Shown: positions 57,642 to 64,000 of the stretch, one piece after another | How the letters are laid out: each line of letters opens with the position of its first letter | How positions within the stretch are numbered: position 1 is the stretch's first letter | DNA from: Acinetobacter corruptisaponis | GTDB lineage: Bacteria > Pseudomonadota > Gammaproteobacteria > Pseudomonadales > Moraxellaceae | DNA length: 64,000 nucleotides | NCBI RefSeq assembly: GCF_030053775.1 | Contig: NZ_CP125669.1 | Location: 2,103,962-2,167,961 of the forward strand | Reading direction: 5' to 3' | The notes under the pieces: generated by a model | Told to the model about the DNA's origin: nothing | Databases searched by the model: none | Seen by the model: the letters and a program-made list of their open reading frames with translations, nothing else | Made by a program: the position numbers and the translations under genes

Positions 57642-58898
57642 TTACGCCGCGTGTGAGTAACGCTGGATTGACAGACCATCAGTACTGATGTCTGGATGAT
57701 GATTCAGTACCAGATCACTCACCAGTTTTCCTGAACCACATGCCATGGTCCAGCCTAAAGTACCGTGGCCCGTATTCAGGAACAGATTTTTGTATTTGGT
57801 TGCACCAATGATCGGTGTGCTGTCTGGTGTCATTGGACGCAAACCTGTCCAGAATGATGCCTGCTTCAAGTCTCCACCTGGGAACAGGTCCTGGGTGACC
57901 ATTTCCAACGTTGCACGACGGTCATCATTCAAGCCCAGATTAAAGCCACTTAACTCTGCCATGCCACCGACACGGATCCGCTGGTCAAAACGGGTAATCG
58001 CAACCTTGTAGGTTTCATCCAGCACAGTAGATTGTGGGGCAAATTTTGGTTCAACAATGGGAATCGTTAATGAATAGCCTTTAACAGGATAAACAGGCAA
58101 ATTTAATTCCAGCGGTTTAAGAAAATCACGTGAATAGCTGCCAAATGCCAGCACAAAGCGGTCTGCGGTCAGGATAGCGCCATTGACCATCACCCCCTTG
58201 ACCTCATCCCCCTCAACGATCAGTTTCTCGACATTTTGATCAAACTTAAACTCGACACCCAAGTCTTGGGCAACTTTTGCCAAAGCATTGGTAAATAGAT
58301 AACAGTCACCTGTTTCATCATTGGGCAAATGTAAACCACCCACCAGTTTATCGGTGTGGGCCAGTGCAGGTTCAACACTGCCAAGCTCTTCGGTATTGAG
58401 TAAATTAAAATCCACACCACATTCTTTCAATACCTGAATGTCGCGTTGTACCGCCTCAAGTTGCGCATCACTACGAAAAACCTGTAGCGTCCCTTTAGAA
58501 CGGTTTTCATAGTGAATACCCGTTTGTACCCTTAAATCACGTAGACAGTCACGGCTATACTCCGCAACACGCATCATGCGTTCCTTGTTCACCGCATAGC
58601 TGTGTGGATTACAGTTTTTTAGCATCTGTGCCATCCACTGCAACTGCCACATACTGCCATCAATATTGATTGCCAACGGTGCATGATGCTGGAACATCCA
58701 CTTGACTGCCTTAAATGGGATACCAGGTGCTGCCCATGGAGTTGAATATCCAGGGGAGATTTGGCCCGCATTGCCAAAACTGGTCTCCCTGGCAGGACCT
58801 GACTGACGGTCAAGCACTGTCACCTGCGCACCTTGCTGTGCAAGATAATAGGCACTTGCCACACCAATGACGCCACTTCCTAAAACGATTACGCGCAT
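57642..58898 (-). CDS. dadA: D-amino acid dehydrogenase
   Basis: FAD flavoprotein that oxidises D-alanine to pyruvate and passes electrons to the respiratory chain. The 418-residue protein has the N-terminal [17 protein letters not shown] motif, the DadA signature [11 protein letters not shown] region, and the C-terminal [20 protein letters not shown]. First gene of the dad operon; GAGGGAA lies before the ATG. Confidence 0.96.
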   Translation of the reverse strand: MRVIVLGSGVIGVASAYYLAQQGAQVTVLDRQSGPARETSFGNAGQISPGYSTPWAAPGIPFKAVKWMFQHHAPLAINIDGSMWQLQWMAQMLKNCNPHSYAVNKERMMRVAEYSRDCLRDLRVQTGIHYENRSKGTLQVFRSDAQLEAVQRDIQVLKECGVDFNLLNTEELGSVEPALAHTDKLVGGLHLPNDETGDCYLFTNALAKVAQDLGVEFKFDQNVEKLIVEGDEVKGVMVNGAILTADRFVLAFGSYSRDFLKPLELNLPVYPVKGYSLTIPIVEPKFAPQSTVLDETYKVAITRFDQRIRVGGMAELSGFNLGLNDDRRATLEMVTQDLFPGGDLKQASFWTGLRPMTPDSTPIIGATKYKNLFLNTGHGTLGWTMACGSGKLVSDLVLNHHPDISTDGLSIQRYSHAA

Positions 58899-58918
58899 AA
58901 TGCTTCCCTCGCGCCCAC

Positions 58919-58937
58919 ACTAGTTTATTTAACTAGT
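58919..58937. promoter_or_regulatory. Putative Lrp-type operator between dadA and its regulator
   Basis: Palindrome ACTAGTTTATTTAACTAGT (7-bp arms, 5-base centre) 20 bases upstream of the dadA start. Size and place suit an Lrp/AsnC-family site; binding is inferred. Confidence 0.55.
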
Positions 58938-59037
58938 ATATTTTTGCATCAATAGTTTTTTTCACTATTTTTATGACTATAATCCAGGTAATTTCATATT
59001 TTCATCACGAAAAAATTAAAATAAAAGGGAATACTCT

Positions 59038-59505
59038 ATGCGTAAACTGGACCGTATTGATCGCCTGATTTTAGACATCCTGCAACGTGAAGGGCGCATC
59101 GCGATCAGTGAACTTGCCTCACGTGTTAACCTGTCAACCACTCCCTGTTCAGAACGGGTCAAGCGCCTGGAGCGCGAGGGTATCATCATGGGCTATTATG
59201 CCCGACTTAATCCTGCCCATGTTGACCGCAACCTGCTAGTGTTTCTGGAGATCAAGCTTTCCGCCAAATCGGGTGATGTTTTTGATCAGGTGGCACGAGA
59301 TTTAGTGGACATTCCAGAAGTATTGGAGTGTCACCTGATCTCAGGCGAGTTTGACTATCTGGTCAAGGCACGCCTTAAGGAAATGAGTGCCTATCGTCGA
59401 CTGCTTGGAGATTTATTAAAAAAACTCCCTGCTTCAGCTTCATCACATAGTTATGTGGTGATGGAGGAAGTCAAGGAGTCCTTATATTTAGATATGGGAA
59501 TATAA
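59038..59505 (+). CDS. Lrp/AsnC family regulator of the dad operon
   Basis: A 155-residue regulator: N-terminal helix-turn-helix (about 1-60; ISELASRVNLSTTPCSERVKRLEREGII) and C-terminal RAM ligand-binding domain (about 70-150; VLECHLISGEFDYLVKARL). Alanine is the likely effector, since it faces dadA-dadX-rid. AAAGGGA precedes the ATG. In Pseudomonas the analogous regulator is DadR/Lrp. Confidence 0.92.
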   Translation: MRKLDRIDRLILDILQREGRIAISELASRVNLSTTPCSERVKRLEREGIIMGYYARLNPAHVDRNLLVFLEIKLSAKSGDVFDQVARDLVDIPEVLECHLISGEFDYLVKARLKEMSAYRRLLGDLLKKLPASASSHSYVVMEEVKESLYLDMGI

Positions 59506-59520
59506 AACAATTACTTTTGG

Positions 59521-60762
59521 CTATTTCATCCAGAAGTGCTTACCGTAATACGCACCATTGAGCTGCGTAGCCTGAATCAGGCTTTCCCGAAACAAATGAA
59601 AGTAATCTTCATCTGGCTTAGGAGGTGCCTGCCAAAACTGGTCTAAATCCATCTGGGCCGTAAGCCGAGGTAAATCATATAGGGACTGCCCCAAAGTTTT
59701 GACTGGGATATGGTGGTAAAGCGCCTGAATACCTGTCGTGCTGTTAATCGTAACCAATCCCAAACTATGCTTCAGCAAAGTTGGTAAATGCACATCACAA
59801 AAATAATGCACACGGTCTTCAATGCCATGCTTTTTTGCCAGCCGCTGAATGAAACGACCATAATGTCGATAACCCCGATCCATGGGGTGATGTTTAAAAA
59901 CCAAGTGATGCTCAGGATGTGCATTAACGGCGAAAGAATCAATCACTTCAGTAATACAGTCTCGGATATCCTGATAGTGGCTATGTATGCGAACCTGGGA
60001 ATCATTATGCACCTGCAGAGTAAAAACAAAATAATTGTGATCTTGTTTAACGATTAGGCTTTCAAAAGATGGAGGTTCGATAAGGGAGTTTTTGATTTTA
60101 CGTATGGCTGAAATTAGCCAGTAATAACATTCCATCACTGGCCCATAACCACGATGATGTAAATAAAAAGGGTATAACCAGAAAAATAGTGTCCAGAATA
60201 AATAGTACTGGAAACCACTCCATACCATAAGAGAATATTGATTGTCACTATTCGTTAACTTATTCTTTGGTTTATCAACTACTGACTGACTTAAAAAATC
60301 CTGCGAAAAACTGGAATAATTATTGACCCCATTCTTCTCAAAAGTAATGTAATCAGGACGAATATAGCCTTCTTCAAATACATAAAACTTTTTATTGAGT
60401 GACTGGGAAACCAATTTAGCCTGTTTATGATAAAAACGGCAATCACCAAAGCAAATAATTGCATCAATTTGATTTTCTTTGATTTTATCAGTCAACCACT
60501 GATCAAACTGGTCCGCCTTGGCCCGATAGTGCCAAATATTTGGCCGAGCAGCATAGTAACGCCAATCACCAGCATTAAAATTAACTTTAAAACATTCAAC
60601 GTCTTTAGAGATTAACCAATCAGCTAAATCAGCAAAAAAAGGACCAACTGGACCTTGTAGCAGCAAAACTCGATGAGCTGCTAATAATTCATCTAAAAAT
60701 TTAGACAATGCATCTACCTTAAAACTGTATTTTTTAACTGGCGTAACCTTGTAAATAGCCAT
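59521..60762 (-). CDS. kpsS: Capsule polysaccharide Kdo-transferase KpsS
   Basis: Adds the first beta-Kdo residue to phosphatidylglycerol as the lipid anchor of group 2 capsules. The 413-residue protein shows the KpsS pattern: LLLQGPVGPFFADLADWL near the start, FGDCRFYHKQAKLVSQS, and FEEGYIRPDYITFEKNGVNNYSS. The first 48 bases overlap the end of kpsC; a shorter start within the frame cannot be excluded. Low GC compared with the rest of the window. Confidence 0.92.
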   Translation of the reverse strand: MAIYKVTPVKKYSFKVDALSKFLDELLAAHRVLLLQGPVGPFFADLADWLISKDVECFKVNFNAGDWRYYAARPNIWHYRAKADQFDQWLTDKIKENQIDAIICFGDCRFYHKQAKLVSQSLNKKFYVFEEGYIRPDYITFEKNGVNNYSSFSQDFLSQSVVDKPKNKLTNSDNQYSLMVWSGFQYYLFWTLFFWLYPFYLHHRGYGPVMECYYWLISAIRKIKNSLIEPPSFESLIVKQDHNYFVFTLQVHNDSQVRIHSHYQDIRDCITEVIDSFAVNAHPEHHLVFKHHPMDRGYRHYGRFIQRLAKKHGIEDRVHYFCDVHLPTLLKHSLGLVTINSTTGIQALYHHIPVKTLGQSLYDLPRLTAQMDLDQFWQAPPKPDEDYFHLFRESLIQATQLNGAYYGKHFWMK

Positions 60763-62714
60763 GATCCCCGATATGTAGGTTGCATAGACCTCACCTGTTG
60801 TAGATGAAGCATATGTTGTAATACATGCTCTGGTGTCACCAATGGAATTTGCATTTTTCGCGTATGCGGCAAATTATAGGTTGGATACTCAATCAAGGTG
60901 GTATACGCCAACTCCTCTAACATTAACTTACGGTTCCGCCTTGGACAATGATGACGGTCAACGGTCAATCCCCACCCTGCATAAAAAGGAATTCCATAAC
61001 AGTATACTTTAAGCCCCCTCAAAAGTGCTTCAAATCCCGATAAAGAGGTTATTGTGTGAATTTCAACAACATATTCAAACAGTGTTATAATGGAAAGCTT
61101 GGCTTCAATATGATCAATATGTGCATTCATCACGTCCTGACTAACTTTACCCTTACGCAACCCTGTCTCCACATCTGGATGAGGCTTATAAATAATATAA
61201 GCATCTGGATTGTTTGCCCTTACCTCTTTAATCAGGGTTTCATTGGTTTTAATATCAATCCCACCAAATTGTACAGATAAATCATCTTCGACCTGTCCAA
61301 TAACCAATAATACCTTTTTATTCAAAGCAATTTGTGGAAGTTTTGTAGGTACAACTTCACCAACATTATATTTCGTCAACTTCTGTTGCACAATTTCTTG
61401 TATCAGCCATTGAATACGTTTTGTCTGCTCCACAGTCAATTGTACCTGGTTTAGTAAAACCTCTAATCGTGAGGGTGCTGTCGCATCGTAATAAATGCCT
61501 AAATCATCAAAAACCAATGAAAAAGGACGAATTAACTTGGCACCCAGCCCCAAAGAACGCAAAAAGCCATCCTCAACTGTCCATACATGTGGATAACCTG
61601 ATTGTTTTAACGTTTTTGCTTTTCTTCCCCAAGCAACCACATACTGATTTTTTTTAGGTTTTCGCCACTGCATAAATCTTAAGTTAATCGATGGAAATCC
61701 AAGATAATCAGCAATAAATTGACGTTTCCAACGACTAAACCCATAAACCACAATATTCTGGTGCACCAATCGTTGTTGAAATTGTAAATTTGGTGCAAGA
61801 ATATCCAGTATTTCTTCCAACTCACATAATTGATGGGACACAGGAGAAACATACTTTGCATATTTTAAATAAGCACATGTAAACAAATGCTCCAGAGAAC
61901 GCGGCTCAACTCTGCGATTAAGAACAGCATCAGGGAGTGTTATGTGATCCTGAGTTAAGCCCCAACCTGCATACCAAGGGATACCAAAGCAGTGAACAGG
62001 CTTGCCACACAATAGTGCTTCAAAGCCAAGTTGTGAACTGACTACATAGACCTCTGCCATCATCTGACATAATTCGATTGGATTATAATTTTCTGAAATA
62101 AAGCGAATTCTATGATTATTATTCAATGATGAGGGAAAATGTCCTTTTGCTTTTCCAACAATCACATCAGGATGAGTTTTAATCCAAATCGTAGCATCAG
62201 GATGATGTGAACAGGCATGTTCCAGCATCTGCTGAAAAGAGTCTTCCGATGCCAGAGCATACTGAATCGATTGGTCTCCAAAAGTTTGGTCTACAATGAG
62301 GATATTTTTCTGAGTATTAAAGAAAGTAACATCCAAAGGCATAAAGTATTGATTATATTTGGTTATTTTAAGTTCAAGAATCTTTTCAATTAAATGTCTT
62401 GCCCGAATATTCTGCTGTACTTGTTCTGATTGATTAATTAGCTTTTCCAGATCAGAACACATAGAAGCATCAAAGTAGATTCCAGCCCTATCCATCACCA
62501 ATGATAGAGGCGGTACATTCAGTTTTCCTAAACCCAGTGATCGAATAAATCCATCCTCTAAGCAGATACATGAAGTATTATATTTTTTGGATAATTTTTT
62601 TGCTCGAAAAAAACTTTTTTTTCGTCCCCATCCTACATAGGTGTTTTTATCTAGATTGAGCAAAAATTGATCTATAAATAATATCTTTCGTATTCCAGAG
62701 GGTATATTTTCCAT
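60714..62714 (-). CDS. kpsC: Capsule polysaccharide Kdo-transferase KpsC (two-domain)
   Basis: Extends the poly-Kdo linker of group 2 capsules with alternating linkages. The 666-residue protein consists of two homologous halves: GWGRKKSF ... CLEDGFIRSLGLG in the first (about 28-62) and AWGRKAKTL ... VEDGFLRSLGLG in the second (about 355-395). Each half is followed by a PHPDV- or THPDV-type segment and a GFEALL(R/C)G(K/L) motif. AT-rich. It forms an operon with kpsS. Confidence 0.95.
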   Translation of the reverse strand: MENIPSGIRKILFIDQFLLNLDKNTYVGWGRKKSFFRAKKLSKKYNTSCICLEDGFIRSLGLGKLNVPPLSLVMDRAGIYFDASMCSDLEKLINQSEQVQQNIRARHLIEKILELKITKYNQYFMPLDVTFFNTQKNILIVDQTFGDQSIQYALASEDSFQQMLEHACSHHPDATIWIKTHPDVIVGKAKGHFPSSLNNNHRIRFISENYNPIELCQMMAEVYVVSSQLGFEALLCGKPVHCFGIPWYAGWGLTQDHITLPDAVLNRRVEPRSLEHLFTCAYLKYAKYVSPVSHQLCELEEILDILAPNLQFQQRLVHQNIVVYGFSRWKRQFIADYLGFPSINLRFMQWRKPKKNQYVVAWGRKAKTLKQSGYPHVWTVEDGFLRSLGLGAKLIRPFSLVFDDLGIYYDATAPSRLEVLLNQVQLTVEQTKRIQWLIQEIVQQKLTKYNVGEVVPTKLPQIALNKKVLLVIGQVEDDLSVQFGGIDIKTNETLIKEVRANNPDAYIIYKPHPDVETGLRKGKVSQDVMNAHIDHIEAKLSIITLFEYVVEIHTITSLSGFEALLRGLKVYCYGIPFYAGWGLTVDRHHCPRRNRKLMLEELAYTTLIEYPTYNLPHTRKMQIPLVTPEHVLQHMLHLQQVRSMQPTYRGSWLFTRLRQLKNTVLR

Positions 62715-63009
62715 TAATTACTCACAAAAATCAACAACTTAAATACTTATATTTTTAAATTACACTTAGAATTATACCACTAGAGAAGCTGCACCATTCC
62801 AACTGATTATGATATGCCTAATAATATTGTTAAGAATTTAGAGCTAAAAAACATGGTTTAGGATTGAAATTAAAACGTAAACCAATTTATTTTGTTTATA
62901 TTTATTGTATCTTTGCCAACATGGATTATTTTTCTTAGAATCTATACATTGTCTTTTTAGCTATTTTTACTTATAAAATTTGAATAAGTAGTCTTTAGAG
63001 GGTGGTCAA
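62715..63009. other. AT-rich divergent promoter region of the capsule locus
   Basis: About 295 bases, strongly A+T-rich, between kpsC and kpsF. It must contain promoters in both directions; I see no reliable palindrome or gene. GAGGG before 63010 is the kpsF ribosome site. Confidence 0.5.
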
Positions 63010-63999
63010 ATGAATACATCAAGCAAATATATGGTTGATTTTAAAGAAAGTGCTTTAAGAACTTTAGAAATCGAAAAGCAAAGTCTAGCTCATCTTGCGA
63101 CACAAATAGATGATCGTTTCGTCAAAGCATGTGCTTTAATTCTAAATTGCCAAGGCAGACTGGTGATTACAGGGGTAGGTAAATCAGGGCATATTGGTCG
63201 AAAAATGGCAGCAACCTTTGCTTCCACAGGTACACCCTCATTTTTTATGCATCCAGGTGAAGCAGGTCATGGTGATCTTGGCATGTTAGTTGCTGGTGAT
63301 ATATTAATCGCCATATCAAATTCTGGCAAAAGTGATGAAATAATGATGCTAATGCCTTTAATTAAACATTTAAAAGTCCCATTGATTACAATTACAGGAA
63401 ATAATCTGGGCACTATGCCCAAATATGCAGATGTAGCCCTTACTTTAGGTGGTCTAAAAGAAGCTTGCCCTCTCGGCTTAGCACCCACATCTAGCACAAC
63501 AGCCACATTAGCTCTGGGTGATGCATTAGCTGTAGCCTTACTTGAGGCACGTGGTTTTACTTCTGATGACTTTGCGCGATCTCATCCAGCTGGCGCTTTA
63601 GGAAAACGACTACTTTTAAAAGTGGAAAACTTGATGGCAAAAGAAAATAATATTCCCAAAGTTTTTTCTGACAGCTCTTTAGGTGATGCTCTTTTTGAGA
63701 TTAATACCAAACGTTTAGGTTTGACAACCATTGTAGACCAAAATAATATTTTATTAGGTGTTTTCACTGATGGTGACCTTAGAAGATTAATTGAAAAAAA
63801 TCCAACCTTTGATATCTCGACACCTATTTCAGACTTAATGTCTAAATCACCTCTTACAATTCTTAAAGATGCTCGCGCTGTTGATGCATTAGAGCAATTA
63901 CAAAGTAAAAAAATAAATCACTGTATTATTACCAATGACTGTAATCAAGTTATCGGGATTTTAGATATGCATCTTTTAATGCAAGCAGGTATTGCATAA
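63010..63999 (+). CDS. kpsF: Arabinose-5-phosphate isomerase KpsF/KdsD
   Basis: Converts ribulose-5-phosphate to arabinose-5-phosphate, the precursor of Kdo. The 329-residue protein has an SIS domain (about 35-180; GVGKSGHIGRKMAATFASTG and SNSGKSDEI) followed by two CBS domains (about 205-325). Complete, ending one base before the window edge. Its divergent position beside kpsCS supports a capsule-dedicated copy (KpsF) additional to a housekeeping KdsD. AT-rich like its neighbours. Confidence 0.92.
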   Translation: MNTSSKYMVDFKESALRTLEIEKQSLAHLATQIDDRFVKACALILNCQGRLVITGVGKSGHIGRKMAATFASTGTPSFFMHPGEAGHGDLGMLVAGDILIAISNSGKSDEIMMLMPLIKHLKVPLITITGNNLGTMPKYADVALTLGGLKEACPLGLAPTSSTTATLALGDALAVALLEARGFTSDDFARSHPAGALGKRLLLKVENLMAKENNIPKVFSDSSLGDALFEINTKRLGLTTIVDQNNILLGVFTDGDLRRLIEKNPTFDISTPISDLMSKSPLTILKDARAVDALEQLQSKKINHCIITNDCNQVIGILDMHLLMQAGIA

Positions 64000-64000
64000 T

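Overview
The window reads as a chromosomal segment of an Acinetobacter-type gammaproteobacterium. The support is the gene content and order (actP with a DUF485 partner, def / LysM protein / dprA / tsaC, atpIBEFHAGDC, zur-znuCB facing znuA, dadA-dadX-ridA facing an Lrp regulator, BolA/SirB2/ParA), the moderate GC content, and near-family protein sequences. A Kps (group 2, Kdo-linked) capsule locus at the right edge is not the K locus usual in A. baumannii, so a non-baumannii species is more likely. The species call is inference.

Layout. 1-3.5 kb: a BCCT osmolyte transporter cut by the window edge, a potassium-channel-like protein, and a TetR regulator facing an MpaB/rubber-oxygenase-like protein. 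3.5-9.2 kb: acetate uptake (actP and its DUF485 partner) facing a 1172-residue transporter-linked hybrid histidine kinase of the CrbS type. 9.3-14.8 kb: an unrecognised protein, then a sulfide/persulfide oxidation module (persulfide dioxygenase, a DUF442-SQR fusion, a TauE exporter) with a textbook sigma-54 promoter. Its neighbouring sigma-54 activator gene is interrupted by one in-frame TGA. 14.8-17.4 kb: copper receptor OprC and a His/Cys-rich DUF2946 protein. 17.4-21 kb: def facing LysM-dprA-tsaC. 21.4-25.9 kb: exporters with TetR and AraC regulators, and glutathione peroxidase. 26-28.8 kb: a lipoprotein and a large unrecognised protein with a nuclease-like core and a glycine-zipper membrane segment. 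28.9-36.1 kb: the complete F1Fo ATP synthase operon. 36.3-39.4 kb: the zinc uptake regulon with a clear Zur box. 39.5-42.9 kb: a membrane protein, argS and a SPOR protein. 42.9-47.6 kb: GST, OsmC, a frameshifted pirin, an operon pairing a His-rich PadR regulator with a Fur-like protein lacking the usual metal ligands, and a solitary AT-rich HNH endonuclease. 47.7-55.6 kb: guaA, DUF445 behind a structured leader, and envelope or stress genes (BOF, DoxX, DedA, LysE, a lipoprotein), then ParA, SirB2 and BolA. 55.8-59.5 kb: two identical tRNA-Gly(GCC) genes and the D-alanine catabolic operon with its Lrp regulator. 59.5-64 kb: AT-rich capsule genes kpsS, kpsC and divergent kpsF.

The strongest candidates for follow-up are the nonsense-interrupted sigma-54 activator beside an intact sigma-54 promoter, the large protein at 26647-28794 (helical repeats, PD-(D/E)XK-like core, glycine zipper), the pirin frameshift in a run of six G, and the PadR/Fur-like operon with two perfect 12-bp palindromes. 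I see no CRISPR array, insertion sequence, prophage or rRNA.
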